NCBI GenBank assembly: GCA_964474685.1
Contig: CAYYTE010000005.1
Span: forward strand, 1-41,154
Reading direction: 5' to 3'
From: UBA1737 sp964474685
Lineage (GTDB): Bacteria; Bacillota_I; Bacilli_A; ML615J-28; CAG-313
Length of the DNA stretch: 41,154 nt
The notes beneath the pieces are model-generated. The model ran no database searches, was not told the origin of the DNA, and saw nothing but the letters and a program-made list of their open reading frames with translations. Shown here piece after piece: positions 25,257 through 34,030 of this stretch. Positions within the stretch are counted from its first letter, which is position 1; the number at the start of each line of letters is the position of its first letter. A program made the position numbers and the translations under genes.

Positions 25257-26192
25257 CTAACGTAAATCCATAATTGGATCAGGAAGTGGAGATATCTGTG
25301 ATATTTCAATCGGTACTAATACCACTTCTTCTTCGTTATATTCTTTTGAAAATTCATATGTAATTTTAGCTTTAATATGAACCCATGATTTATCTTTCAA
25401 TTTCATTCCTAATGAATCATTACATAAATGACCATATAGTTGAATATCATTTGAACAACAAGTCATTGCTTGTCTACCGATAATAAAACTATCTTTAGGC
25501 AACTTTCTAGATTTAACAATTTGTCCATTAAATTCAACCACTTTCCATTCATATCTTTTCTTATGGTCAAATGTATCAATGTACCATCTTGCATAATCAT
25601 CATCTGAAATGACAATAACAGGCGCATCGATATCAAAAGGAAGCGGATCTTCAAACGCATCAACCACTTGGCCTTCGCTTGACATTGCAATATATTGAGC
25701 TCGATTATTCACCATTTTAATATTTGTTTGAAATGGCGATAATTTCTCAACATCATCACACCTTGTAAATACAACTAAATCAGAAATACGTATCATATCT
25801 ACAAATTTTTGTCGCATATTATTGTAATATACAGGAAATGTATTTGTTTCAATAAAAGTAATTGTTTGAGATAATTTGAAAGAAGTTGGAAACTCCACTT
25901 TGGAGAAATCCCACATTCCATTCATTTCAATAACAATTCTATCAGGGCAGTAAAGTTCAGCTACCTCAGATAATTTTTCTTTTGTAAATTCACTTTGCTC
26001 ATTAAAAGATACTAAATCAATATTATATTTTTTAAATTTCTTAGTATCATAGTCAATTTCGCCTTCTTCACATTGAAGAATTAATGTTTTACCTTTTTTA
26101 TAAAACCCGTCTTTTTGAGTAGTATCATTAATAAACGTTGTCTTCCCGGAATCTAGTAAACCATTAATAAGAAATGTTGGATATAATGTCAT
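25257..26192 (-). CDS. G3E (CobW-like) GTPase fused to YcgQ-like C-terminal domain
   Basis: 311 residues. Residues 1-190 are a G3E P-loop GTPase with Walker A GLLDSGKT (11-18) but without the CxCC metal motif of its neighbour (the matching strand ends LILQCEEGEI). The base-recognition motif is probably TRCDD. Residues about 212-308 look like the C-terminal domain of the YcgQ/TIGR03943 (DUF1980) family: IIGRQAMTCCSNDIQLYGHL, SWVHIKAKI, and a proline-rich end. I start at ATG 26192 with AAAAGGA 8 bases upstream; the longer TTG start at 26210 covers that ribosome site. Probably metal-linked, with its partner upstream. Confidence 0.85.
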   Translation of the reverse strand: MTLYPTFLINGLLDSGKTTFINDTTQKDGFYKKGKTLILQCEEGEIDYDTKKFKKYNIDLVSFNEQSEFTKEKLSEVAELYCPDRIVIEMNGMWDFSKVEFPTSFKLSQTITFIETNTFPVYYNNMRQKFVDMIRISDLVVFTRCDDVEKLSPFQTNIKMVNNRAQYIAMSSEGQVVDAFEDPLPFDIDAPVIVISDDDYARWYIDTFDHKKRYEWKVVEFNGQIVKSRKLPKDSFIIGRQAMTCCSNDIQLYGHLCNDSLGMKLKDKSWVHIKAKITYEFSKEYNEEEVVLVPIEISQISPLPDPIMDLR

Positions 26193-26196
26193 CGAA

Positions 26197-27387
26197 TTAT
26201 TCCTTTTCAAAAAATAACTTTTCTACTTTTTCACTATTTAACTTAGAGCCAATAACACAAATTCTTCCGGTATAATCCGCATTTCCAGTTCTTATTTCAT
26301 AATCTCCCATAACATAATCAAAGTAGTACCAAGTATTTGCGTCATTCGCTTTTAAAATACCTTTTGCACGTACAATGATACCTAAATCAGTATTTGTTGC
26401 AAGAGTATGTAGAAATTTATCCAATTCGATTTTGCTTACAGCTTTTGGAGTTTCAATTCCCCAACTTGTAAACACTTCATCAGCATCATGATCGTGATGG
26501 TGATGGTGGCAATGACACTCATGTTCATGCTCTTCATCCTCATCATCGTGGCAATGACACTCATGTTCATGCTCTTCATCCTCATCATCGTGGCAATGAC
26601 ACTCATGTTCATGCTCTTCATCCTCATCATCGTGACAATGACATTTATGTTCATGCTCTTCATCCGCATCATCGTGGCAATGACACTCATGTTCATGCTC
26701 TTCATCCTCATCATCGTGACAATGACATTCATGTTCATGTTCTTCTTTTTCATGAATCGATTTTTGCAAATCTTTAATTAAATCTTCTTTTAATGAAGTT
26801 TTTGTCTCTAATACATTTAATAGTTTCACTCCATCTAATTTTTGGATTGGAGTAGTTACAATATTTGCTTGTTTATTCTTTTCTTTTAATAATAATACAA
26901 CCGCATCAATTTGTTCATCCGTCATTTTATCTGTTTTAGAAATAATAATCGTATCTGCTGATTCTACTTGATTATTAAAAAACTCACCAAAGTTCTTCAT
27001 ATAGAGGCGGCATTTTGTTCCATCTACAACCGTTGCTAAAATATTTACACTCAGTGGTAAATCAACCTTTAATACCGCAGAAACAATATCCGATAGTTTC
27101 CCTACTCCAGAGGGTTCTATGATAATACGTTCTGGATTATACTTAGAAACTACTTCTTTCATAGATGAAGTAAAGTCACCTACTAGAGAGCAACAAATAC
27201 ATCCCGAATTAATCTCTTTAATTTTAATACCAGAATCTTTTAAGAAGGCTCCATCAACACCAATTTCACCAAATTCATTTTCAATCAATACAATTCTTTC
27301 ATTCTTGAATGCATCTTCAAACAACTTTTTAATAAGCGTTGTCTTACCCGCTCCTAAAAATCCCGATATAATATCTACTTTAATCAT
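26197..27387 (-). CDS. CobW/ZNG1-type metallochaperone GTPase with His/Cys repeat loop
   Basis: 396 residues. G3E GTPase with Walker A GFLGAGKTT (9-17), IENEFGEIGVD, the metal site SGCICCSL (C63, C65, C66), base-recognition SKTD and a CobW C-terminal domain (about 305-396). Between them (about 215-302) lie six copies of a 14-residue unit of the form EHEHECHCHDDEDE, ending in a run of five histidines. His-rich loops in COG0523 proteins bind zinc or another transition metal; the cysteine pairs here add thiol ligands. It probably delivers metal to target enzymes under scarcity. The downstream G3E gene begins 4 bases after its stop. Confidence 0.94.
   Translation of the reverse strand: MIKVDIISGFLGAGKTTLIKKLFEDAFKNERIVLIENEFGEIGVDGAFLKDSGIKIKEINSGCICCSLVGDFTSSMKEVVSKYNPERIIIEPSGVGKLSDIVSAVLKVDLPLSVNILATVVDGTKCRLYMKNFGEFFNNQVESADTIIISKTDKMTDEQIDAVVLLLKEKNKQANIVTTPIQKLDGVKLLNVLETKTSLKEDLIKDLQKSIHEKEEHEHECHCHDDEDEEHEHECHCHDDADEEHEHKCHCHDDEDEEHEHECHCHDDEDEEHEHECHCHDDEDEEHEHECHCHHHHHDHDADEVFTSWGIETPKAVSKIELDKFLHTLATNTDLGIIVRAKGILKANDANTWYYFDYVMGDYEIRTGNADYTGRICVIGSKLNSEKVEKLFFEKE
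26507..26746 (+). repeat. 42-bp in-frame minisatellite (six units)
   Basis: Units start at 26507, 26549, 26591, 26633, 26675 and 26717, all exactly 42 bases apart; the last is incomplete. They differ by only a few bases, including at third positions, so the copies are recent rather than held alike only by protein selection. Each encodes 14 residues of the metal-binding loop on the minus strand, so copy number can change without breaking the frame. Confidence 0.95.
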
Positions 27388-27415
27388 TGATAATCACCTC
27401 TAATTATATGTATAT

Positions 27416-27444
27416 ATTTTAACACATTTCTTATTTTTAAACAA
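27416..27444 (-). promoter_or_regulatory. Promoter of the G3E GTPase operon
   Basis: Minus strand: -35 TTGTTT (27439-27444), 17 bases, extended -10 TGTTAAAAT (-10 at 27416-27421). Ribosome site GAGGTGAT follows. I could not identify a Zur-type palindrome. Confidence 0.6.
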
Positions 27445-27474
27445 GTCTAATCACTTAATTTTATCATTAAGATT

Positions 27475-27499
27475 AAAAAAAAACTACATAACGTAGTTT
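27475..27499 (-). terminator. Terminator of the TM2-like gene
   Basis: AAACTAC-ATAAC-GTAGTTT stem-loop; the minus-strand side ends in nine U. It is 13 bases past the stop at 27512. Confidence 0.85.
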
Positions 27500-27511
27500 C
27501 TTTTAAAAATA

Positions 27512-27715
27512 CTAAGCCCAAAGGGTAATATCTTTATGCATAGCCATTGTAACAATGTCAATAATCCAGCCGATACCAAATAATCCACCAGTTACAATCC
27601 AAACAATTCCAGAAACATAGTGTTTTCTAGAAATACGAACAATTCCAGCCCAAATTGGATCAAGGAAAATAATTAATAATAAATGTGCAATCCAAGGTAA
27701 ACCAAATTCTTTCAT
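27512..27715 (-). CDS. Small TM2-like membrane protein
   Basis: 67 residues with two hydrophobic helices (about 8-26 and 36-57). The second half, YVSGIVWIVTGGLFGIGWII followed by DIVTM, matches the TM2 domain's 'gi.wl.t.G.fgiwwiiDli', but the first half lacks the usual G..G.HRFY. The start is ATG 27715, with GGAGA 8 bases before it; the longer reading to 27775 runs through the ribosome site and promoter. Own promoter and terminator, so a single-gene unit. Function unknown. Confidence 0.82.
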   Translation of the reverse strand: MKEFGLPWIAHLLLIIFLDPIWAGIVRISRKHYVSGIVWIVTGGLFGIGWIIDIVTMAMHKDITLWA

Positions 27716-27746
27716 GATATTATCTCCTTCCATAAAAGATATTATA

Positions 27747-27775
27747 AGTATAGCACGAAGCGTTTTCTTTTGCAA
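27747..27775 (-). promoter_or_regulatory. Promoter of the TM2-like gene
   Basis: Minus strand: -35 TTGCAA (27770-27775), 17 bases, extended -10 TGCTATACT (-10 at 27747-27752). Confidence 0.75.
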
Positions 27776-27801
27776 GAAAAAAGTATAACAAGAAGGCCAC
27801 T

Positions 27802-28392
27802 TTACTCTTTTTTTCTACTAATACAAAGGACATATTCTTCTTTCTCAGTATGTAAAATCATGCTTTTTGAATCAATTATACTAGTATCAAAATCTTTCTT
27901 ATTTATCAAATCAATAATACTCCCCGCTTCCAACTTTACAATGGATTCTTTCAGTGTCCAAACATTTAAAAATGCTTTTAAAGGATTTATTGATTGATTA
28001 ATCATACATAGTTCTTCCTTAGAACAAATGTATGAAATAAAACTTGAGTCTACTTCTTTGAATGCCTCAATATCTACTCCAATTTCAGTATCTGAAAAGC
28101 AACATATAACACAAGAACCACTATGACTGATATTAAAGAATAAACCAAAATCATCTACAAAGTAGGGTTTCCCATTCTTAGAATATCTCAATTCCGGTAA
28201 ATATAACTTATTTGTTATATCAAATAATCCATATACGCATAAGAGATATCCAATTATATATTGTTTTAAATATTCCTCATTCGTAATACTTTTTATTCTA
28301 TTTTGAATGGAATTTGGAAACAATCCAATTATGGTATCAAAAATAGTAATATTTAAATCATCACATTTAGTGTAGTAAAATACTTTCACCAT
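27802..28392 (-). CDS. 4'-phosphopantetheinyl transferase (Sfp type)
   Basis: 196 residues. The Sfp-type motifs are clear: GKPYF, FFNISHSG, EIGVDIEAF (metal acids) and WTLKESIVKL. It attaches the CoA phosphopantetheine arm to carrier proteins. AcpS-type enzymes are much shorter, so this is the second, broader kind; no NRPS or PKS gene is in view. Start is uncertain: ATG 28392 directly follows the map stop but has no ribosome site, while a TTG at 28404 has GGAG 9 bases upstream and would overlap map by 11 bases. Confidence 0.92.
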   Translation of the reverse strand: MVKVFYYTKCDDLNITIFDTIIGLFPNSIQNRIKSITNEEYLKQYIIGYLLCVYGLFDITNKLYLPELRYSKNGKPYFVDDFGLFFNISHSGSCVICCFSDTEIGVDIEAFKEVDSSFISYICSKEELCMINQSINPLKAFLNVWTLKESIVKLEAGSIIDLINKKDFDTSIIDSKSMILHTEKEEYVLCISRKKE

Positions 28393-28393
28393 A

Positions 28394-29299
28394 TTAGTTG
28401 GCAAGAATCTTTGCTCCAGTCTCTGTTACAAGCACTGTATATTCCCATTGCGCAGATAATTTAGAATCAGATGTATAAATCGTCCATCCATTATCCGCAT
28501 CTTGAAATACATTTCTTTTCCCTTCATTAATCATAGGTTCAATAGTAAAAACCATTCCCGGAACTAATACAATCCCTGTATTTTTATTCCCATAATATCC
28601 TACCCATGGGTCCTCATGAAATTCTAATCCAACCCCATGACCACCAATCTCACGAACAACTGTAAAACCATTCCGATGTGCGTGTTTTGTCACAATTTCA
28701 GCAATATCTCCCAATCTTGTTTGATAAGGCACAATAGCTTCAAGTGCTAAATCACAACATTCCTTTGTTACCCGTACGATCTTACGAGCATTCGGACTCA
28801 CATCACCAATAAAAAACATTCTCGATGCGTCCGCAAAATATCCTTTGTAAATTGTCGTACAATCGACATTCAATATATCGCCATCTTGTAATACAACATA
28901 ACTTGAAGGAATGCCATGACATACTTCATCATTTAAGGAAGTACAAACACTCTTTGGAAATCCCTCATAATTTAAGCATGCGGGAATACCGCCTAACGAT
29001 ATTGTATAATCATGAACAATTTTATCAATAGCTTCAGTAGTCATACCACTTCGAAGATTAAACTGAACCATATCTAACACTTTATTATTAATCTTCCCAG
29101 CTTCGATAATACCATTTATTTGTTCTTCATTTTTAATAATATTCTTCGGTGGACAAGGAATATGGTTTTTTTCAAGTTCCATTAATTTTAAAACAAATTG
29201 TTTATGACAGTCTTTATAGGGCTTATTTGATCCACACCAACACTTATCATCTTCTTTTGTTTCTTCATTTAATTGAGCCCAATAGTTTTTATCACTCAT
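28394..29299 (-). CDS. map: Methionine aminopeptidase with N-terminal SEC-C motif
   Basis: 301 residues. A zinc-binding SEC-C motif CWCGSNKPYKDCH (C20, C22, C31, H32) precedes the M24A catalytic domain, which has the five ligands: VDCTTIYKGYFADASR (two Asp), GGHGVGLEFHEDP (His), FTIEPM (Glu) and WEYTVLV (Glu). It removes the initiator methionine from nascent proteins; the SEC-C tail probably aids ribosome contact. The reading to ATG 29329 is wrong, because the -10 box lies directly against that codon; start at 29299 (M of MSDKNYW), preceded by a modest AGAAAGAAG site. Confidence 0.95.
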   Translation of the reverse strand: MSDKNYWAQLNEETKEDDKCWCGSNKPYKDCHKQFVLKLMELEKNHIPCPPKNIIKNEEQINGIIEAGKINNKVLDMVQFNLRSGMTTEAIDKIVHDYTISLGGIPACLNYEGFPKSVCTSLNDEVCHGIPSSYVVLQDGDILNVDCTTIYKGYFADASRMFFIGDVSPNARKIVRVTKECCDLALEAIVPYQTRLGDIAEIVTKHAHRNGFTVVREIGGHGVGLEFHEDPWVGYYGNKNTGIVLVPGMVFTIEPMINEGKRNVFQDADNGWTIYTSDSKLSAQWEYTVLVTETGAKILAN

Positions 29300-29330
29300 A
29301 TTCTTCACTTCTTTCTTTAATCTATTCATT

Positions 29331-29359
29331 ATTATACACTTTTTTCATCAAATTGTCTA
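29331..29359 (-). promoter_or_regulatory. Promoter of map-PPTase
   Basis: Minus strand: -35 TAGACA (29354-29359), 17 bases, perfect -10 TATAAT (29331-29336). Transcription should start near 29324, downstream of the first in-frame ATG. Confidence 0.8.
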
Positions 29360-29380
29360 CTATTCAAGGATAGTTTTTAT

Positions 29381-29404
29381 AAAAAAAGCTAGGGTAAACC
29401 TAGC
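29381..29404 (-). terminator. Terminator of the permease-tldDE-mgsA operon
   Basis: GCTAGG/CCTAGC stem with 5-base loop and seven U on the minus strand. Confidence 0.85.
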
Positions 29405-29415
29405 AATCTCAAAAT

Positions 29416-29838
29416 CTATTTTTGATTTTTAGAACCATTTGAATCCATATTTATCTTACGACAAATAATTTCATTACGTTCTAATGCGGTTAACATTACT
29501 TCTGCACTTGCAATATTTGTAGCAAGCGGAATATTAATAACATCACAAAGACGAAGTAATGCGGAAACATCCGGTTCATGTGGTTGAGCGGTTAAAGGAT
29601 CTCTTAAAAAAATTACAAGGTCTAATGCGCTATTGGCTATCATAGAACCAATTTGTTGGTCACCACCTAGTGGGCCACTTTTCATACGATGAATCACCAG
29701 CCCTGTTTCACCCATCACTAAAGTACCTGTTGTACCTGTTGCATATAGTTCATGTTGAAGTAAACATTCGCGATATTTAACCGCAAGTTTTATCATATCA
29801 TCTTTTTTCTTATCATGTGCAATTAGTGCAATTCTCAT
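29416..29838 (-). CDS. mgsA: Methylglyoxal synthase
   Basis: 140 residues, normal size. It converts dihydroxyacetone phosphate to methylglyoxal and phosphate, a bypass when phosphate is short or sugar phosphates pile up. Signature residues: the start IALIAHDKKK, phosphate loop ATGTTG, catalytic SGPLGGDQQIG (D60) and FLRDPLTAQPHEPDV. Eight bases after the tldE-like gene, last in the operon. Confidence 0.97.
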   Translation of the reverse strand: MRIALIAHDKKKDDMIKLAVKYRECLLQHELYATGTTGTLVMGETGLVIHRMKSGPLGGDQQIGSMIANSALDLVIFLRDPLTAQPHEPDVSALLRLCDVINIPLATNIASAEVMLTALERNEIICRKINMDSNGSKNQK

Positions 29839-29846
29839 AATGCCCC

Positions 29847-31118
29847 CTATACTAAATTCAAATCTTTCAAACGAATAAACTCTGGTCCTTCATACGTATA
29901 TTCATTTGTAGTCGTTTTACTAAACTCAATTGATTTTAATACTTCTTTTAAATCCCCACTAAATGAGAATCCAGATACCGCAATATGTTTTTCTCCATCG
30001 AAATAATCACCCAAACGAACTTCACCACCAATATAATTGGCATATACATCAATTTGAATTCCGGATAAATCACTTATTTCCAAATAAGGTGATGCTTTTA
30101 ACTTAGTTTCAAGAGAAGTGCCTTCACTTAGTTTAATCTTAGAAAAATTACCCGTAGGTTTTTGATTAAGATAATATGCATATTGTAATCCCCCATAATT
30201 CGATTTCAAAATATTATTTTCTATAATATTCATTGGGTGCAACGCAATACCTTCCGAATCAAACACTAAACCTTTTGATAAAGGTAATAAAGATATTGTA
30301 AACTTATCTTTTAAAGCTCCCTTACAAATATCATCACCTATAGCAAATAGATTTGAATGAGAGTATAAAGAAGCAAATGTACAATCATCGATAAGAGCCC
30401 ATAATAATTGTTCAATTTCCTGTTTTCTTAATACAACATCAATTTTCTTTACAGATTTAAATTCCCTAGCCGCATTTCTCATTTCACAATCTTTTAAAGC
30501 AAGTAAAGCGTCATTTGCAATCTTATTCATATCTAAATCACGATACCTGTAATAACGATAAAGCTCTACCTTTTGATGTTCACCATCAAAGGAAGGAATA
30601 GCTTCTATTTCTATTCTATTTTGCATACATTTCTTATGAACACCTAATGAATTAATAAATTCAAAACTAGAAACAATATAATAAAGTTCTAACGAATTAA
30701 ATTTACAATTTGGACTCGTCTTCGAAAAGAATTCTTTAGCAATATTTGCAAGCATTAAAACAGGATTTGTTGTTAATAGTTCTTCATTTGTAGATACTTC
30801 TGTTAAATCATTACATAATTCATAATTAGGGTTTGCAATCAACTGTGCAGAAAAAATCGCTTCATTAATCAACTTATCAATTTCTTCATTTGATAAAGAA
30901 TGCGTAATTGTAAACTCAGCATTTCCAATGACTTCTTTGCCTTCCACTACTCTCCTAGAAAAACAATTTACCACGATTTCTGTAGTTTCCACTAAACGCT
31001 CAATTTCTAACTTTTGTAAGACATAATAAGCTTCATGCTTCTTAGTTGTTTTACAAGATATCGTCCAATCACTAACCTGTGTATTTTTCTTTAATCTATC
31101 TATAATTGCATTAATCAT
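29847..31118 (-). CDS. TldE/PmbA-type subunit of a TldD/TldE protease
   Basis: 423 residues. PmbA/TldE proteins share the TldD fold but lack the HExxxH metal site, and no such motif is present here. The C-terminal third (SYLEISDLSGIQIDVYANYI type, then GGEVRLGDYFDGE, SGFSFSGDL) fits the family. It forms a dimer with TldD that cuts small peptides. Start overlaps the tldD stop by 4 bases (ATGA), consistent with equal expression of both halves. Confidence 0.9.
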   Translation of the reverse strand: MINAIIDRLKKNTQVSDWTISCKTTKKHEAYYVLQKLEIERLVETTEIVVNCFSRRVVEGKEVIGNAEFTITHSLSNEEIDKLINEAIFSAQLIANPNYELCNDLTEVSTNEELLTTNPVLMLANIAKEFFSKTSPNCKFNSLELYYIVSSFEFINSLGVHKKCMQNRIEIEAIPSFDGEHQKVELYRYYRYRDLDMNKIANDALLALKDCEMRNAAREFKSVKKIDVVLRKQEIEQLLWALIDDCTFASLYSHSNLFAIGDDICKGALKDKFTISLLPLSKGLVFDSEGIALHPMNIIENNILKSNYGGLQYAYYLNQKPTGNFSKIKLSEGTSLETKLKASPYLEISDLSGIQIDVYANYIGGEVRLGDYFDGEKHIAVSGFSFSGDLKEVLKSIEFSKTTTNEYTYEGPEFIRLKDLNLV

Positions 31119-32521
31119 CCGATTTTCACCTTTGCTTTCAAATATGCTCCGCCTGTAGCAACTCTTACCCAGTTTTTATAACCTTTACCACAACTGCCAC
31201 TGCCTTCGATCAAACCATCATTTGCAACTGCTGTAATCGATTTTAGCAAATCTAATACATAGCCGCTCATAACAACTGGAGAAATGATATTTCCTGTAAA
31301 TTTACCATCGACGATCTCTTTACCATATAATGCGGTACATTGAATACCCCAGTTTTTCGGGTCTTCCATACCATTATTTGTTATACCAATATAATATCCT
31401 TTTTTAATACTTTGAATCATATCTTGCAAAGAACTTGTTCCTTTATCAAAGAAGGTATTTGTCATTCGTGTGAATGCTTTTGTTTTATAAGACTCTCTTC
31501 TAGAATTTCCTGTAGGTTTAACCCCTAATTCTACCGCTGAAGTAGCATCATTAATTCCAGAAACCAATACACCCTTATCAATAATAATAGTATCTCTTGC
31601 TAAATCCCCATCATCATCAAAGAAATAAGAAGCAGCACTTAAACAAGAATTAGCTCCATCGTGCATTGTAATTAAAGGTGATGCAACAACTTTGTTCATA
31701 TATTCCTTCGCAAGTGCTCTATCTTTTACAAATTGATCCATTTCTACCCCATGTCCAAATGCTTCATGAGCAATAAGTCCTGTAATAGAAGGGTCTGTAA
31801 TAACATCATATACACCTGGAACAGGAAGTGAAGCTTTTAGCAAAGCAATCGCTAAAACACATGTTTCATTTAAATGATCTGAAAAACTTTCTAATACTCT
31901 TTCAGTTGAATCGTCACCATAACCAGAATAAGCATATTTCATATTATTATCATCACGTGACATCGCATAAGTCATTGCACCGGTCCAAGTGTAATACTGA
32001 GTTAGTGTCCGATTAAAAGAAATATACATTTTTGAATACTCAATTTGTTCAACAGACATATTACAATTAATAATCTGATTGTACTTTTTTTGCACATCTT
32101 CTTTTTGCCCTTTTAAAAAATCAAGTAATTCTTTTGTAGTATATTCTTTTCCTTCATTTTTTCGAACAAAATCTTTAGTAAGACTTTCTTGTTCATATTT
32201 TTTTACTCCGAGTAAATCAATACCAATAGTATCTTTATATAATTGAATTAATTTATCAACAATTGTAGGAATATCTTCTTGCCCAAAATCGTTTAAAGAA
32301 TATTCATAAAGACAACCATTCTTATGAACCTTAATTGCAAATCCACATTCAGTTACACCTGTAGGATTAATTCTTGAAGTATGATAGTCCATTCGAACCA
32401 TCTCACTCTTTACATCTGTTGCAAGAACACTTGCAAAATCAAAATGTAATTTTAATTGTTCAATTAATTCTTGAACAACTGGCTTTTTTTCAAGTAAATA
32501 ATTTGAAAAACATCCTCGCAT
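31115..32521 (-). CDS. tldD: TldD metalloprotease subunit
   Basis: 468 residues with the zinc site HEAFGH (H252, E253, H257). The glycine-rich C-terminal part with TRMTNTFFDKGTS, the YYIGITNNGMEDP motif and IEGSGSCGKGYKNWVRVATG is typical of TldD. With its TldE partner it trims peptides and is known in microcin maturation and CcdA degradation in E. coli; the role in Bacillota is less clear. No RiPP precursor gene is evident nearby. Ribosome site AGAAGG; it lies 24 bases after the permease stop. Confidence 0.94.
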   Translation of the reverse strand: MRGCFSNYLLEKKPVVQELIEQLKLHFDFASVLATDVKSEMVRMDYHTSRINPTGVTECGFAIKVHKNGCLYEYSLNDFGQEDIPTIVDKLIQLYKDTIGIDLLGVKKYEQESLTKDFVRKNEGKEYTTKELLDFLKGQKEDVQKKYNQIINCNMSVEQIEYSKMYISFNRTLTQYYTWTGAMTYAMSRDDNNMKYAYSGYGDDSTERVLESFSDHLNETCVLAIALLKASLPVPGVYDVITDPSITGLIAHEAFGHGVEMDQFVKDRALAKEYMNKVVASPLITMHDGANSCLSAASYFFDDDGDLARDTIIIDKGVLVSGINDATSAVELGVKPTGNSRRESYKTKAFTRMTNTFFDKGTSSLQDMIQSIKKGYYIGITNNGMEDPKNWGIQCTALYGKEIVDGKFTGNIISPVVMSGYVLDLLKSITAVANDGLIEGSGSCGKGYKNWVRVATGGAYLKAKVKIG

Positions 32522-32545
32522 TATTGAATACCTTCTTTCTTTTAA

Positions 32546-33823
32546 TTATGCCCATACGAGCCAAATAAACACATAACCAGTTAATACCGCAACAATCGTA
32601 AACGGAACCGAATATTTCATAAACTCCTTCGTAGAAACCTCATATCCTGATTTTCTAAGAAGTCCAATCGTAGCAATATTTGCACTAGCACCGATAGGAG
32701 TTATATTTCCACCAAGAGTAGCACCAACTAATAAACCAAAATATAATACATAAGGCGTGCTTGACCCTAAAGATGCACCTGCCGCCGCAATAACCGGTAG
32801 CATCGTGGCAACATAAGGAATATTATCAATAAAAGCACTACAAAGAACCGAACCAAACACAATTAGGGTATAAAGAACAAACATATTACCATTCCCTGCT
32901 TTTACAAGAAGATTTGCTAAGTCTTGAATAATACCAATATGGCTGATTCCCGCAATCACAACAAATAATCCCATTAATAAACAGACAGTATCAAAATCTA
33001 AGTGTTCAATTGATTTTTTCACATAACTAAATGAACGATTCTTAATTGCATAATATACAAGACCAAAGATGTAAATCCCCATACATATTAAACCATTTGT
33101 ACTAGATAGTTTATATTGTTGTGGAATAAACGAAAATACAATTAATAAAACAACTGTCAATATAAGTAGGATCGTTGGTAAATAATCACTCACAACAGTA
33201 GGTTCTTGTTTATCAACTTTTTCCTTATTTTTACGAAATAAAAATATAATTACAGGAATAGTAAACAAAGCTCCAAGTTCTACAGAGAAAAAGATACCCG
33301 GTTTTCCATTCATAAAAAAGAAATCTAAAAAGTTCATATTTAATGCACCCGCAAGTAATATTGAGGTAGTATCCCCAACAAGGGTTGCGGCACCTTGAAG
33401 ATTTGCTGAAATAGAAATACAAATAAGCAAAGGAACCGGGCTAATCTTTAATTTCTTCGCAATTTCCAGTCCTACGGGAGCAATCATTAATACTGTTGCT
33501 ACATTATCGATAAATGCAGAAACAATTCCCGCAAATAAAGACATAACAACTGCAACAACCATAACGTTTGAACATTTATTTAATAATCCCCCCGCAAGTT
33601 TATTCGGCATCTTAGAATCAATAAAGAAACTTACAGTTCCCATAGTTCCCAAAATCATCATAATGACATTTAAGTCAATGGCATCTAATCCTTCTTTTAA
33701 TGGTGAGATTTTTAATACCAAAAATACCAAAGCAACAATGCAAGCAATATAATGACGGTATTTTGAAAAAATCAACATACAAACATACATAACTAAAAAT
33801 AATACAATCGCAACTATTTTCAT
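32546..33823 (-). CDS. ArsB/NhaD/SLC13-type ion permease
   Basis: 425 residues, about eleven helices in two related halves. Each half has an asparagine/serine-rich hairpin: GIVSAFIDNVATVLMIAPV in the first and CSAFIDNIPYVATMLPVI in the second, followed by LGGNITPIGASANIATIG. These are signatures of the ion transporter superfamily (PF03600, PF06450). Substrate (dicarboxylate, arsenite, sodium) cannot be told. Ribosome site GGAG; -10 TATAAT at 33843-33848 with poor -35. First gene of the operon with tldD, tldE and mgsA. Confidence 0.9.
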   Translation of the reverse strand: MKIVAIVLFLVMYVCMLIFSKYRHYIACIVALVFLVLKISPLKEGLDAIDLNVIMMILGTMGTVSFFIDSKMPNKLAGGLLNKCSNVMVVAVVMSLFAGIVSAFIDNVATVLMIAPVGLEIAKKLKISPVPLLICISISANLQGAATLVGDTTSILLAGALNMNFLDFFFMNGKPGIFFSVELGALFTIPVIIFLFRKNKEKVDKQEPTVVSDYLPTILLILTVVLLIVFSFIPQQYKLSSTNGLICMGIYIFGLVYYAIKNRSFSYVKKSIEHLDFDTVCLLMGLFVVIAGISHIGIIQDLANLLVKAGNGNMFVLYTLIVFGSVLCSAFIDNIPYVATMLPVIAAAGASLGSSTPYVLYFGLLVGATLGGNITPIGASANIATIGLLRKSGYEVSTKEFMKYSVPFTIVAVLTGYVFIWLVWA

Positions 33824-33928
33824 ACATGCTCCTTTTTTAACTATTATAGTTTAACACAATTAGCCTTAATATTCAACAATTTTGTAATTATATCCATTGA
33901 CTAACGAACAAGAAATAAAACTAATAAA

Positions 33929-33962
33929 ATAAAGCATAAACAAAATCTAGTTTATGCTTTAT
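33929..33962 (-). terminator. Probable terminator of the feo operon
   Basis: 13-bp stem ATAAAGCATAAAC / GTTTATGCTTTAT with 8-base loop. On the minus strand the tail is T-rich but broken (TTTATT). The rest of 33842-34030 shows no gene. Confidence 0.6.
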
Positions 33963-34030
33963 AAAATTCTTAAATATAAATTATAGAAATAAGTACGAAA
34001 ACATGAACATAGTTCAATTGATTCATTAAA

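Noticed and set aside
26507..26746. CRISPR array
   Set aside because: Units are directly joined with no spacers and are in frame within a gene.
26436..26781. Two long repetitive ORFs in other frames (Met/Ile/Phe-rich) across the His-loop region
   Set aside because: They are shadows of the 42-bp repeat, whose unit is a multiple of three and so keeps other frames open too.
27388..27475. Zur box upstream of the metallochaperone operon
   Set aside because: Only AT-rich partial symmetry is present; no convincing palindrome of the Zur type.
29300..29329. Start of methionine aminopeptidase at 29329
   Set aside because: The TATAAT box lies directly against that ATG, so the transcript would start downstream of it.
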